The notes beneath the pieces were generated by a model. The model had not been told where the DNA came from, made no database searches, and saw only the letters and a list, made by a program, of their open reading frames with translations. Positions 1 to 8,202 of a stretch of 64,000 bases of DNA are shown one piece after another (position 1 is the first letter of the stretch; each line of letters begins with the position of its first letter). A program made the position numbers and the translations under genes. This DNA is from Rhizobacter sp. Root1221 (GTDB lineage: Bacteria > Pseudomonadota > Gammaproteobacteria > Burkholderiales > Burkholderiaceae_C), in NCBI RefSeq assembly GCF_001425785.1, contig NZ_LMDI01000003.1:130170-194169 (forward strand). Direction: 5' to 3'.

Positions 1-56
1 ATCGCGTTGGCGATCGTCTGGGCGAGTTGGAGATAAAGCGCACCATCGGACGTCAT
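1..56 (-). CDS. MocR/GntR-type transcriptional regulator, N-terminal fragment
   Basis: Only the first 18 codons lie in the window; the rest runs off the left edge. The reverse-strand reading begins at an ATG at 56 and gives MTSDGALYLQLAQTIANA, the typical opening of the winged-helix domain of GntR-family regulators, in which a LYxQLaxxIxxxI helix precedes the DNA-binding helices. In MocR members this domain is fused to a PLP-dependent aminotransferase-like domain. A divergent DUF2917 gene next door supports that reading, because the pair recurs in Burkholderiales (recalled, not searched). The MocR fusion itself cannot be seen here and is inferred. Confidence 0.6.
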   Translation of the reverse strand, partial: MTSDGALYLQLAQTIANA

Positions 57-60
57 GCGT

Positions 61-155
61 CCATTCTGTACTGACCCACGATGGGTTGACCAGTACAGAA
101 TGGCCCGAAGCCGACCAACACAGCCCCCGAAACGGGCGCCACTGTACTTGTCCAG
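61..155. promoter_or_regulatory. Operator region with three CTGTACT half-sites between divergent genes
   Basis: Positions 61-72 (CCATTCTGTACT) and 92-103 (AGTACAGAATGG) form a perfect 12-bp inverted repeat around a 19-bp centre that is itself partly palindromic (ACCCA/TGGGT). A third half-site, CTGTACTTGTCCAG, lies at 142-155 in the same orientation as the first. The shared core is CTGTACTKGWCC or a close variant. Position between the regulator start (56) and the DUF2917 start (209) suggests binding by the MocR-type regulator, with the left palindrome covering its own promoter and the right site controlling DUF2917. Binding is inferred; the repeats are directly visible. Confidence 0.6.
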
Positions 156-208
156 GTCACGGGCCCTGTGTCTGGCGGCCGTTGGAACCGCGGCATAAGG
201 TTGGGGCC

Positions 209-502
209 ATGAACACCCTGACCTTCTCCGCCTCCGCCGCCCCGGCTTCGGCTTCGCCCGTGCCGGCCGTTCCTGCCCATGCCCCGTTCCGCATCGCGGC
301 CGGCGCGGTGCTGGCGCTGCGCCATGGCCGCGGCCTGAGGGTCGAGGTGATGGAGGGCCGGCTGTGGATCACCGCGGCCGGCGACACGCAGGACCACTTC
401 GTGGGCCCGGGTGGCCGGCACGCGCTGGGCCAGGCCCACGCAGTGGTGATCGAAAACGTGGGATCGGGGACGGCACTGCTGCGCCTGGTCCCCGGCACCT
501 GA
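209..502 (+). CDS. DUF2917 domain protein
   Basis: A 97-residue protein. The ATG at 209 was preferred over an in-frame ATG at 86 because the upstream part has no domain and would cover the operator region. The core matches the DUF2917 pattern: a hydrophobic xLRVEVMEGRLWIT strand, a short GDTQDHFVGPG turn and a final beta segment ending in LVPGT, resembling a small cupin-like fold. The first 30 residues are an Ala/Pro-rich linker. No catalytic function is known for the family. It is divergent from a MocR-type regulator and convergent with the efflux operon. Confidence 0.7.
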   Translation: MNTLTFSASAAPASASPVPAVPAHAPFRIAAGAVLALRHGRGLRVEVMEGRLWITAAGDTQDHFVGPGGRHALGQAHAVVIENVGSGTALLRLVPGT

Positions 503-514
503 CCGCGGGGCCTC

Positions 515-2077
515 TCAGTGCGCGCCGCCCACGTCGGCGGCGGCACTACCCCTCGCGGGCCGCGTGGTCCACACCATGCCGATGAGCAACACGAACAGCA
601 CGGCCGACACGTAGAACACGTCGGTGGCGGCCATCGTGTAGGCCTGCTGGTCCACGAGGCGGTTGATCGTGGCCAGGGCCTGGTCGTTCGAGTAGCCGGC
701 GGCACCCAGCTGGCCCAGCACGGCGGTGGCCGCATCGTTGGTGCGGTTCACCGACTCGGCGAGGTGCGCGTGGTGCATCACCGCGCGGTTTTCCCAGGCC
801 GTGGTGAAGATCGACGTGCCCATCGCCCCCGCCGTGATGCGCACGAAGTTGCTGAGGCCCGCCGCGGCAGGCATGCGGTCGGGCGTGAGCCCCGAGAACA
901 CGATGGCCTGCAGCGGAATGAAAAAGAACGCCATGGCCGCGCCCTGCAGCAAGGTGGGCACCAGGATCGTCATCAGGTCGGCCTGCGCGTTGAACTGCGA
1001 GCGCATCCACAGCACGATCGCGAACCCCACGAAGGCCACCGTGGACAGGCGCCGCGGGTCGATGCGGCCCACGTTCTTGCCCACCCACGGCGACAGCACG
1101 ATGGCGAGCAGCCCCACCGGCGCGAGCGCGATGCCAGCCCACGTGGCGGTGTAGCCCATGTACTGCTGCAACCACAGCGGCATCAGCACCACGTTGCCGA
1201 AAAAGAGGCCGTAGGCCACGGCGAGCGACACGGTGCCCAGCGTGAAGTTGCGGCCCTTGAAGAGGCGCAGGTCCACGATCGGGTTCTTCTCGGTCAGCTC
1301 CCACGCGAGGAAGACGAGGAACCCCACCACCGCCACGACGGCCAGCGTGATGATCTCGCCCGACTCGAACCAGTCGAGTTCCTTGCCCTTGTCGATCATG
1401 ATCTGCAGCGCGCCCACCCACAGCACCAGCAGGCCAAGGCCCACGTAGTCGAGCGGCACCCGCTTCGGGCCGGCGTCGCGCTTGCGGTAGATCGACCACG
1501 CGGCGGCGGCGGCGGCCAGGCCCACCGGGATGTTGATGTAGAAGATCCACGGCCACGAGATGTTGTCGGTGATCCAGCCGCCGAGCAGCGGTCCCACCAC
1601 CGGCGCCACCAGCACCGTCATGGCCCACATCGCCATCGCCATGCCCGCCATGGCGGGCGGGTAGCTCGACAGCAGCAGCGTCTGTGACAGCGGGATCATG
1701 GGACCGGCCACCAGCCCCTGCAGCACGCGAAAGGCGATCAGCATGCCGATGTTGGGCGCCAGGCCGCACAGCCACGACGAGATCACGAACAGCAGGATGC
1801 TCGCGATGAACAGGCGCACCTGCCCGAAACGCTGGGTCAACCAGCCGGTGAGCGGCACCGAGATGGCGTTGGCCACGCCGAACGACGTGATGACCCAGGT
1901 GCCCTGGGCCGGGCTCACACCCATGTCGCCCGAGATGGCGGGGATCGACACGTTGGCGATCGAGCTGTCCAGCACGTTCATGAAGGTGGCCAGCGACAGC
2001 GCGATGGTGCCCATCACGAGCTGGCTGCCGGTCAGCGGCGGGAACGCGCCGGGCGGCTTGGCGATGGAGGTCGACAT
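515..2077 (-). CDS. emrB: DHA2-family multidrug efflux MFS transporter (EmrB-like)
   Basis: A 520-residue inner-membrane proton antiporter. The sequence shows about 14 hydrophobic segments and the drug:H+ antiporter signatures: LDSSIANVSIPAISGDMG in TM1, RFGQVRLF in the loop between TM2 and TM3, GPLLGGWITDNISWPWIF near TM5 and INIPVG just after it. Length is normal for EmrB/FarB (about 510). It is the last gene of the marR-nodT-emrA-emrB set, starting 19 bp after the emrA stop codon. With EmrA and the NodT-type channel it should form a tripartite pump that expels hydrophobic compounds across both membranes. The substrate cannot be told from sequence. Confidence 0.93.
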   Translation of the reverse strand: MSTSIAKPPGAFPPLTGSQLVMGTIALSLATFMNVLDSSIANVSIPAISGDMGVSPAQGTWVITSFGVANAISVPLTGWLTQRFGQVRLFIASILLFVISSWLCGLAPNIGMLIAFRVLQGLVAGPMIPLSQTLLLSSYPPAMAGMAMAMWAMTVLVAPVVGPLLGGWITDNISWPWIFYINIPVGLAAAAAAWSIYRKRDAGPKRVPLDYVGLGLLVLWVGALQIMIDKGKELDWFESGEIITLAVVAVVGFLVFLAWELTEKNPIVDLRLFKGRNFTLGTVSLAVAYGLFFGNVVLMPLWLQQYMGYTATWAGIALAPVGLLAIVLSPWVGKNVGRIDPRRLSTVAFVGFAIVLWMRSQFNAQADLMTILVPTLLQGAAMAFFFIPLQAIVFSGLTPDRMPAAAGLSNFVRITAGAMGTSIFTTAWENRAVMHHAHLAESVNRTNDAATAVLGQLGAAGYSNDQALATINRLVDQQAYTMAATDVFYVSAVLFVLLIGMVWTTRPARGSAAADVGGAH

Positions 2078-2096
2078 GGTGTGACGCTCCCGCCGG

Positions 2097-3374
2097 TCAC
2101 TTCGCGAGCGCGAGGCTCGCGGACACCGGCGCGGCCGCCCCGATTTGCAGCGGCGCCGAGGCCTTCACGGGCCGGCCCAGGTTGGTGGCGACGATGCGGT
2201 TCACCTCGGATTCGGCCTGCTGGTCGGTCACATCGAACACGGCCGTCTGCGCCACGGCGGCGCGGCGCGGTGCGTCGGCCAGGGTCTTGCCGCTGGTGTC
2301 GCTGATGTCGACCTTGGCCTCCATCGACAGGCCCACGCGCAGCGGGTGGCCGGCGAGTTCGCGCGGGTCCATCGACACACGCACCGGCACACGCTGCACC
2401 ACCTTGATCCAGTTGCCGGTGGCGTTCTGCGCCGGCAGCAGCGCAAACGCCGCTCCGGTGCCAGCGCCGAGGCCCTCGACCTTGCCGTGGTACTCGACCT
2501 TCTTGCCGTACACATCGGCCTTCAGCGTCACCGGCTGGCCGATGCGCAGGCTCTGCAGCTGGCTTTCCTTGAAGTTGGCGTCGACCCACACCTGGTCGAG
2601 CGCGATGACCGACATCAGCGGCGCGCCGGCCTGCACACGCTGGCCCACCTGCACGCTGCGTTTGGCGATGTAGCCGTCCACCGGTGCCGGCAGGTCCGCG
2701 CGCTTGAGGGCCAGGTAGGCCTCGCGCACGCGTGCCGACGCGCGCTGCACGTTCGGATGTTGTTCCACCGACGTGTTGTCGGTGAGGGACTGGTTCGACA
2801 TCAGCTGCTCACGCGCGGCCACCACCCCCGACCTGGCGGCTGCCACCGCACTGCGTGCGGCAGACAGCTGGGCATTGGCGTGGTTGAATTCCTCCTTGCC
2901 CACGGCCCCCGTGGCCACGAGCGGGGTGCGGCGGCTCACGTCGTCCTGCGCACGGACCAGCTCGCTCTCGGCACGGGCCAGGTCGGCCTCGCGCAGCGCG
3001 ATCTGGGCCTTCAGCGTGGCGTTGTTCGCAAACAGGGTGCGCACTTCGCGGACGGTCTGGGCCAGTTGCGCCTCGGCCTGGTCGAGTGCCACGCGGGCGT
3101 CCGCCGGGTCGAGCCTGACGAGCGGCTGGCCGGCCTTCACGAAGTCGGTGTCGTCCGCGTTGATGGCCAGCACGGTGCCGCCCACCTGCGGGGTCAGCTG
3201 CACCACGTTGCCTTGCACGTAGGCGTTGTCGGTGGTCTCGAAATGGTTCAGCACGAGCGCGTAGTAGGCGCCGTAGGCGGCGCCGATCACGACGACGGCC
3301 GCGGCGATGGCCGTCAGCGCCTTCTTGCGGGCGGGGTTGGTGGCGGGGGCTGCGGTGGTTTGCGGGGCGTTCAT
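2097..3374 (-). CDS. emrA: HlyD/EmrA-family membrane fusion protein
   Basis: A 425-residue periplasmic adaptor. It has one N-terminal TM helix (about residues 20-41), then the family entry motif HFETTDNAYVQGNVVQLTPQ. A lipoyl half-motif, a long coiled-coil hairpin rich in Ala/Glu/Arg (about 95-205), the second lipoyl/beta-barrel part (PVDGYIAKRSVQVGQRV) and a C-terminal barrel follow. It should link EmrB to the outer-membrane channel. A GGAG element precedes the ATG. The spacing to nodT (33 bp) and to emrB (19 bp) supports one transcript. Confidence 0.92.
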   Translation of the reverse strand: MNAPQTTAAPATNPARKKALTAIAAAVVVIGAAYGAYYALVLNHFETTDNAYVQGNVVQLTPQVGGTVLAINADDTDFVKAGQPLVRLDPADARVALDQAEAQLAQTVREVRTLFANNATLKAQIALREADLARAESELVRAQDDVSRRTPLVATGAVGKEEFNHANAQLSAARSAVAAARSGVVAAREQLMSNQSLTDNTSVEQHPNVQRASARVREAYLALKRADLPAPVDGYIAKRSVQVGQRVQAGAPLMSVIALDQVWVDANFKESQLQSLRIGQPVTLKADVYGKKVEYHGKVEGLGAGTGAAFALLPAQNATGNWIKVVQRVPVRVSMDPRELAGHPLRVGLSMEAKVDISDTSGKTLADAPRRAAVAQTAVFDVTDQQAESEVNRIVATNLGRPVKASAPLQIGAAAPVSASLALAK

Positions 3375-3407
3375 GGCGGGTACTCCGGGGCGGCGGTGTG
3401 AGAGGGT

Positions 3408-4877
3408 TCAGCGGGCGGCGTAGCCGCCACCGAGGGCACGGGCGAGCGACACCTGGGTGTCGAGCGCACGGGCCTGCAGGTCGGCGGCCGAGCGGCGCTG
3501 CGCGAGCACGTTCGATTCCGCGGTGAGCACCGTGATGTAGGTGCCCAGGCCGGCCTTGTAGCGTTGCGTGGCCAGGTCGTAGGCCGATTCGGCGGCCGTT
3601 CCGGCCTGGCGCTGCTCGCGCTGCTGGCGTTCGATCGACTGGATGGAGGTCAGCTGGTCGGCCACGTCGCGCACGGCGTCGATCACCGCCGCGTTGTAGG
3701 TTTCCACCGCGGCATCCACGTCGGCCGTCTTGCCGCGCAGGTTGGCGCGCAGCCGGGCCGTGTCGAAGATGGGCAGGTGGATGGCCGGGCCGATGCCGTA
3801 CTGCTGGCTGCCGCTCTTGAGCAGGCGGTCGAGGCCGATGCTGGAGAAGCCGGCGAAACCGGTGAGGCTCACGTTGGGGTAGAACTGGGCCTTCGCGGAC
3901 CGGGTGTCCTGCGACGCCGCCTCGACGCGCCAGCGGGCCGCGCTCACGTCCGCCCGGCGGGCCAGCAGGTCCACCGGCAATGTGTCGGGCAGCGCCAGTG
4001 CGTGCACCTGCTGCAGGCGCGGCGTGAGGCCGTCGAGCGCCGACGGGGCCTGCGCCGTGAGGGCGGCAAGTGCGTGGCGCGTGATCGCCATCTGTTCGTC
4101 GAAGGCCTCCAGCTGCTGCCGGGTCTCTGGCAGCGCGCCCTCGCCCTGGCGCAGCTCCACCTGCGTGTCCAGGCCGGCGGCCACGCGCTGGCGGATCAGC
4201 GAGAGCATCTCGTCGCGCTGGGCCAGCGCCCGTGCGGCCACGTCGCGCTGCTCGGCCAGGCGGGCGAGTTGCAGGTAGGTGCGGCTCACCTGGCTCGCGA
4301 GCAGCACACGGGCCGCAGCGATGTCGGCCTCCGACGCGCGCTGCGCGCCCACGGCGGCCTCGATGGCCGCGCGGTTGCGCCCGAAGAAGTCGAATTCGTA
4401 GGACGCCTTGACCTGCAGCGTGCCGCTGTCCTCGATGGCGCCGGCCAGCGGCTTCGGGATCATGCCGTTCTCGGTGTAGCGCTGGCGGGAGGCTTCGAGC
4501 GACAGGTCACCCTGGATGCCGTCGTTGGCACGCGACCCGTCCACCGATGCGGCGGCACGGTCGAGCCGGGCCTGGGCCACCTTCAGCGTGGGGCTGCCGG
4601 CCAGCGCCTGCTGGACCAGGCCGTCGAGCGTGCTGTCGCCGAAGCCCGACCACCAGGCTTCGGGCACGGCCGGCGCGGCGGTGTCCGCCGGAACGAGGCC
4701 GGCACGCGCCGGCTCGATCGCGGTGGCACGGGGCTCGATGCCGGCGTAGCTCGCGCAGCCGGCCAACGTGAGCACCAGCGTGGACGCCAGTGCCGCAACC
4801 AATGCGGAGACGACCAGCCAGCCGGCGTGGCGCGGCACGGCGGGCGAAGGCTCTCGGGAAGTGGAAAGTGCGTTCAT
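3408..4877 (-). CDS. NodT-family outer-membrane efflux lipoprotein
   Basis: A 489-residue TolC-like channel. The start at 4877 was chosen because AGGA lies 8-11 nt upstream; an in-frame TTG at 4904 would add nine residues and overlap the operator. A lipobox LAGC, with the Cys about 41 residues from this start, follows a hydrophobic signal, so the protein should be lipidated. Two repeated outer-membrane-efflux domains are seen (AWWSGFGDSTLDGLVQQAL, and later RRADVSAARWRVEAAS plus LARALGGGY at the end). It is the first structural gene of the efflux operon, downstream of marR, with a TGCCTAGGCA palindrome in its promoter region. Confidence 0.9.
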   Translation of the reverse strand: MNALSTSREPSPAVPRHAGWLVVSALVAALASTLVLTLAGCASYAGIEPRATAIEPARAGLVPADTAAPAVPEAWWSGFGDSTLDGLVQQALAGSPTLKVAQARLDRAAASVDGSRANDGIQGDLSLEASRQRYTENGMIPKPLAGAIEDSGTLQVKASYEFDFFGRNRAAIEAAVGAQRASEADIAAARVLLASQVSRTYLQLARLAEQRDVAARALAQRDEMLSLIRQRVAAGLDTQVELRQGEGALPETRQQLEAFDEQMAITRHALAALTAQAPSALDGLTPRLQQVHALALPDTLPVDLLARRADVSAARWRVEAASQDTRSAKAQFYPNVSLTGFAGFSSIGLDRLLKSGSQQYGIGPAIHLPIFDTARLRANLRGKTADVDAAVETYNAAVIDAVRDVADQLTSIQSIERQQREQRQAGTAAESAYDLATQRYKAGLGTYITVLTAESNVLAQRRSAADLQARALDTQVSLARALGGGYAAR

Positions 4878-4913
4878 GTTGAACATCCTGGAGAAACTTG
4901 ACAAGGCTTTAAT

Positions 4914-4923
4914 TGCCTAGGCA
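4914..4923. promoter_or_regulatory. MarR-type operator copy 1 (efflux operon)
   Basis: A perfect 10-bp palindrome, TGCCTAGGCA, inside ATTGCCTAGGCATT, lies 37 bp upstream of the nodT start. An identical palindrome occurs at 5465-5474 in the marR promoter. The flanks are AT-rich compared with the surrounding DNA. It is probably where the adjacent MarR protein represses the efflux genes separately from its own gene. Binding is inferred from position and repetition. Confidence 0.65.
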
Positions 4924-4966
4924 TTCATTTGGGCGGAAAAAGCGGCGGCACTGCGGCTCGGCGGTC

Positions 4967-5449
4967 TCAAGGTTCCTGGCGGAATGCTTCGCCGTTGTCG
5001 AGCATCCGGTGCAGGTAGCCCTTCAGGGCAAGCCATTCGCTCTTCGAAAAACCGGCGAGGTGGTAGTTCATGACCTCGCTGAGGGCGCGCGGAATGTGCT
5101 GGGCAACCTGCTCGCCTTCAGGCGTGAGTTCCACGTTGACCACGCGGCGATCGGTGGCGGAACGGATGCGGCGGCAAAGCCCCTTGGCCTCGAGCCGATC
5201 GAGCAGGCGCGTGGTGGCGCCGGGATCCATCTCCAACTCGCGGGCCAGTTCGGCCACCGTGGACGCCTTGCCGAGCAGCAGCTTCAACAGGGGCTGCCAC
5301 TGCGCGTGGGTGATGCCATGCGGCTCGAGGCGCCGGCCGGTTTCCTGGACCATGCTCAACAGCACGCGGCGCATCATGAACCCGACGCTCGCCTCGGCAG
5401 CGTAGGTGTCGGCGTGATAGAAGTCGGCGGGAACGGTTGAGCGTGGCAT
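4967..5449 (-). CDS. MarR-family transcriptional regulator of the efflux operon
   Basis: A 160-residue winged-helix dimer. Family features are visible: the helix ITHAQWQPLLKLLLG, the recognition region STVAELARELEMDPGATTRLLDRLEAKG, then the wing LCRRIRSATDRRVVNVELTPEG and a C-terminal dimerisation helix. It is upstream of nodT-emrA-emrB on the same strand and back to back with an ABC exporter gene. The predicted -10 element ends 7 bp before the ATG, so the mRNA would be leaderless or nearly so. Ligand-released repression of the pump genes is the expected role. Confidence 0.9.
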   Translation of the reverse strand: MPRSTVPADFYHADTYAAEASVGFMMRRVLLSMVQETGRRLEPHGITHAQWQPLLKLLLGKASTVAELARELEMDPGATTRLLDRLEAKGLCRRIRSATDRRVVNVELTPEGEQVAQHIPRALSEVMNYHLAGFSKSEWLALKGYLHRMLDNGEAFRQEP

Positions 5450-5456
5450 GGGGCCA

Positions 5457-5485
5457 ACTTTAGATGCCTAGGCAATCATTGTCAA
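5457..5485 (-). promoter_or_regulatory. marR promoter with operator copy 2 in the spacer
   Basis: On the minus strand a consensus -35 TTGACA (5485-5480) and a -10 TAAAGT (5462-5457) are separated by exactly 17 bp. The spacer contains the palindrome TGCCTAGGCA (5465-5474), identical to the copy before nodT. A repressor bound there would block RNA polymerase directly, which predicts autoregulation by MarR. The site also lies about 70 bp upstream of the divergent ABC exporter start. Confidence 0.75.
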
Positions 5486-5535
5486 GGCTTGCAATGCAAA
5501 ATGCGCCCGCCCCGACTCGGCCCCTGCCCGGATGG

Positions 5536-5541
5536 CTACAC
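5536..5541 (+). promoter_or_regulatory. Possible -10 element of a leaderless ABC exporter transcript
   Basis: TACACT at 5536-5541 ends 6 bp before the ATG at 5548, so transcription would start at or beside the first base of the start codon. No good -35 hexamer is visible at 17 bp upstream. It supports choosing 5548 as the start over the in-frame ATGs at 5464 and 5494. Confidence 0.35.
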
Positions 5542-5547
5542 TGCCGC

Positions 5548-7362
5548 ATGACCGCCGTGCCCGCCCCCGAAAACGTGACTTCCGCCGTCCCCGCCCCCGC
5601 CCAACCCGCCAGGAACGTGCGCTCGCTGAGCGGCCTCGGCCCCTTCCTGCGCCCGTACCGCGGGCGCATCATGCTCGCCGCGCTGTTCCTCGTGCTCGCC
5701 GCGGCCACCACCCTGGTGTTCCCGGTGGCGCTCAAGTCCCTGATCGACCAGGGCCTGGTTTCGGCCGACCCCGGCCAGCGCGTGCTGGCGCTGCGCGGTC
5801 ATTTCGTCGCCCTCTTCGCGGTGGGCGCCGCGCTGGGCCTGTTCTCCGCCGCGCGCTTCTACATGGTCTCGTGGCTGGGCGAGCGCGTCACGGCCGATCT
5901 GCGCAACGCGGTGTACAGCCACGTCGTGCGCCAGAGCCCGGAGTTCTTCGAGACCACGCAGACCGGCGAGGTGCTTTCGCGCCTGACCACCGACACCACG
6001 CTCGTGCAGACGGTGGTGGGGTCGAGCCTCAGCATGGGCCTGCGCAACAGTGTGATGGGCATCGGGGCCATGGGCATGCTGATCGTCACCAACCCGCTCG
6101 TGATGACCCAGGTGCTCGGGCTTCTCGTGCTGGTGGTGCTGCCGTCGCTGTACTTCGGCCGGCGCGTGCGCAAGCTGTCCCGCGCCAGCCAGGACCGCGT
6201 GGCCGACGCCAGCGCCATCGCGGCCGAGGTGCTCAACGCCGTGCCGGTGGTGCAGAGCTACACCGCGGAACACCGCGAAGCCACCCGCTTCATCGGCGCC
6301 ACCGAAAACGGGTTTGCCACCGCCATCCGCCGCACCCGCGTGCGTTCGGGGCTGGTGGCCTTCATCATCACCGCCACGTTCGGCGCGTTGCTGTGGGGCC
6401 TGTACCAGGGCACGCAGGCCGTGATCGCGGGCGACATCAGCGCCGGCCACCTGGGCCAGACGGTGGTGTACGTGGTGATCCTCGTCAGCTCGGTGGCGGT
6501 GCTGGCCGAGGTGTACGGTGACCTGCTCCGCGCCGCCGGCGCCACCGAGCGCCTGATGGAACTGCTCGCCACGCGCTCGCCCATCCTGTCGCCCGCACAC
6601 CCCGCCGCATTGCCGCCCACGCAGGGTGGCTCCACGGTGCTGTTCGACCATGTGGAGTTCCGCTACCCGTCGCGTCCGCGCCAGCTGGCTCTCGCCGACT
6701 TCACGCTGCATGTGCGCGCGGGCGAAACCGTGGCCCTCGTGGGGCCGAGCGGTGCGGGAAAAAGCACCGTGCTGCAGCTGCTGCTGCGCTTCTATGACAC
6801 GGCGCACGGTTCGGTGTCGGTGGACGGTGTGTCCGTGCGCGACACGGCGCTCGACGCGTTGCGCGACCGCATCGGCATCGTGCCGCAGGACAGCGTCATC
6901 TTCTCGGCCGACGCGATGGAAAACATCCGCTACGGCCGCCCCGACGCCGCCGACGACGAGGTCATCGCGGCCGCCCGCGCGGCCTTCGCCGACGACTTCA
7001 TCACCGCGTTGCCCGAAGGCTACAAGACCTTCCTCGGCGAGCGTGGCGTGCGCCTGTCGGGCGGACAGCGCCAGCGCATCAGCATCGCCCGCGCCATGCT
7101 GAAGAACCCGCCGCTGCTGCTGCTGGACGAGGCCACCAGCGCACTCGACGCCGAAAGCGAACGCATGGTGCAGGCTGCGCTGGAGCGGGCCATGAAGGAC
7201 CGCACCACGATCGTCATCGCCCACCGCCTGGCCACCGTGCAGCGGGCCGACCGCATCGTGGTGATGGAACACGGGCGCATCGTCGAGACCGGCACCCACA
7301 CGGAACTTGCCGCAGCGGGCGGGCTCTATGCGAGGCTGGCGGCGTTGCAGTTCGACGTCTGA
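5548..7362 (+). CDS. MsbA/LmrA-like ABC exporter (fused permease and ATPase)
   Basis: A 604-residue half-transporter expected to act as a homodimer in the inner membrane. The N-terminal half has six TM helices. The ATPase half carries Walker A GPSGAGKST, Q-loop VPQDS, signature LSGGQRQR, Walker B LLLLDEATS and H-loop AHRLAT. The ABC signatures are complete and the length is normal. The ATG at 5548 gives an N-terminus that starts shortly before the conserved SLSGLGPFLRPYRGRI segment. It is divergent from marR. Substrate is unknown; lipid or drug export are the usual options for this subfamily. Confidence 0.88.
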   Translation: MTAVPAPENVTSAVPAPAQPARNVRSLSGLGPFLRPYRGRIMLAALFLVLAAATTLVFPVALKSLIDQGLVSADPGQRVLALRGHFVALFAVGAALGLFSAARFYMVSWLGERVTADLRNAVYSHVVRQSPEFFETTQTGEVLSRLTTDTTLVQTVVGSSLSMGLRNSVMGIGAMGMLIVTNPLVMTQVLGLLVLVVLPSLYFGRRVRKLSRASQDRVADASAIAAEVLNAVPVVQSYTAEHREATRFIGATENGFATAIRRTRVRSGLVAFIITATFGALLWGLYQGTQAVIAGDISAGHLGQTVVYVVILVSSVAVLAEVYGDLLRAAGATERLMELLATRSPILSPAHPAALPPTQGGSTVLFDHVEFRYPSRPRQLALADFTLHVRAGETVALVGPSGAGKSTVLQLLLRFYDTAHGSVSVDGVSVRDTALDALRDRIGIVPQDSVIFSADAMENIRYGRPDAADDEVIAAARAAFADDFITALPEGYKTFLGERGVRLSGGQRQRISIARAMLKNPPLLLLDEATSALDAESERMVQAALERAMKDRTTIVIAHRLATVQRADRIVVMEHGRIVETGTHTELAAAGGLYARLAALQFDV

Positions 7363-7466
7363 CCCACGTAGGCGCCGCCCCACACCCGACGTTAGAGTCG
7401 TCCGACAGACGCGCAGTCACCCTTCGCCACACACTGCGCATACAAGCATTCCTGCAGGAGATCAAA

Positions 7467-8126
7467 ATGATGAACAAGACCCTTCCCTTCCGCGCCACCG
7501 TCCTCGGCCTCAGCGCCGCCGCCCTGCTGTTGGCCGGCTGCGAAAACATGAGCGAACGCCAGAAGGGCACGGCCACCGGCGCCGGCATCGGTGCCGTGGG
7601 CGGCGCGGTGATCAGCGCGGCCACCGGCGGCAAGGCCGGCACCGGCGCGGCCATCGGCGGCGCGGTGGGTGCCATCGCCGGCAACCTGTGGTCCAAGCGC
7701 CAGGAAGACCGCCGCAAGCAGATGGAACAGGCCACCCAGGGCACGGGTGTCGACGTCACCCGCACCGACGACAACCAGCTCAAGCTGAACGTGCCGAACG
7801 ATGTGTCGTTCAACACCGGCAGCGCCGCCATCCAGCCGCAGCTGCGCGGCGTGCTCGACAGCTTCGCCAACAGCCTGCACGGCGACCAGAAGGCCGAGGT
7901 CACCATCATCGGCCACACCGACAGCACCGGCAGCGACGCCATCAACAACCCGTTGTCGCTCGAACGCGCCCAGAGCGTGCGCGATTACCTGAGCGCCCGT
8001 GGCGTGTCGGCCTCGCGCATCCACACCGCCGGCCGCGGCGACCGCGAACCGGTGGCCAGCAATGCGACCGACTCGGGCCGCGCGCAGAACCGGCGCGTGG
8101 AAATCTTCATCCGCGAACCGGCCTGA
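7467..8126 (+). CDS. OmpA-family outer-membrane lipoprotein with glycine-zipper domain
   Basis: A 219-residue lipoprotein with signal peptide and lipobox LAGC (Cys about residue 25). A Gly-rich glycine-zipper segment follows (about 33-72; [18 protein letters not shown] and [13 protein letters not shown]), then a C-terminal OmpA/MotB peptidoglycan-binding domain with [11 protein letters not shown] and the SxxRAxxVRDYL helix, ending in NRRVEIFI. The layout matches YiaD-type proteins that tie the outer membrane to peptidoglycan. AGGAG lies 7 nt before the ATG, and a strong terminator follows. Confidence 0.9.
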   Translation: MMNKTLPFRATVLGLSAAALLLAGCENMSERQKGTATGAGIGAVGGAVISAATGGKAGTGAAIGGAVGAIAGNLWSKRQEDRRKQMEQATQGTGVDVTRTDDNQLKLNVPNDVSFNTGSAAIQPQLRGVLDSFANSLHGDQKAEVTIIGHTDSTGSDAINNPLSLERAQSVRDYLSARGVSASRIHTAGRGDREPVASNATDSGRAQNRRVEIFIREPA

Positions 8127-8144
8127 CCTCGCCCGATCCCCTCG

Positions 8145-8170
8145 AAAGGCGCCTCCCGGCGCCTTTTTTT
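8145..8170 (+). terminator. Rho-independent terminator after the OmpA lipoprotein gene
   Basis: A perfect GGCGCC/GGCGCC stem (8148-8153 and 8158-8163) with a TCCC loop, extended by AAA/TTT pairing, is followed by seven T residues. It lies 18 bp after the stop codon. Confidence 0.93.
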
Positions 8171-8175
8171 ATAAT
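8170..8175 (+). promoter_or_regulatory. Likely -10 element of thyA
   Basis: TATAAT directly follows the T-run of the terminator. A start site near 8182 would leave a leader of about 20 nt before the GTG of thyA. No convincing -35 is visible because that position falls in the terminator stem. Confidence 0.5.
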
Positions 8176-8202
8176 CGCGGATTCCACCGCCGAAAGCCCC
8201 CC

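Noticed and set aside
4936..4966. Terminator between marR and nodT
   Set aside because: The region is GC-rich with an A-run but forms no stable stem followed by T residues in the direction of transcription.
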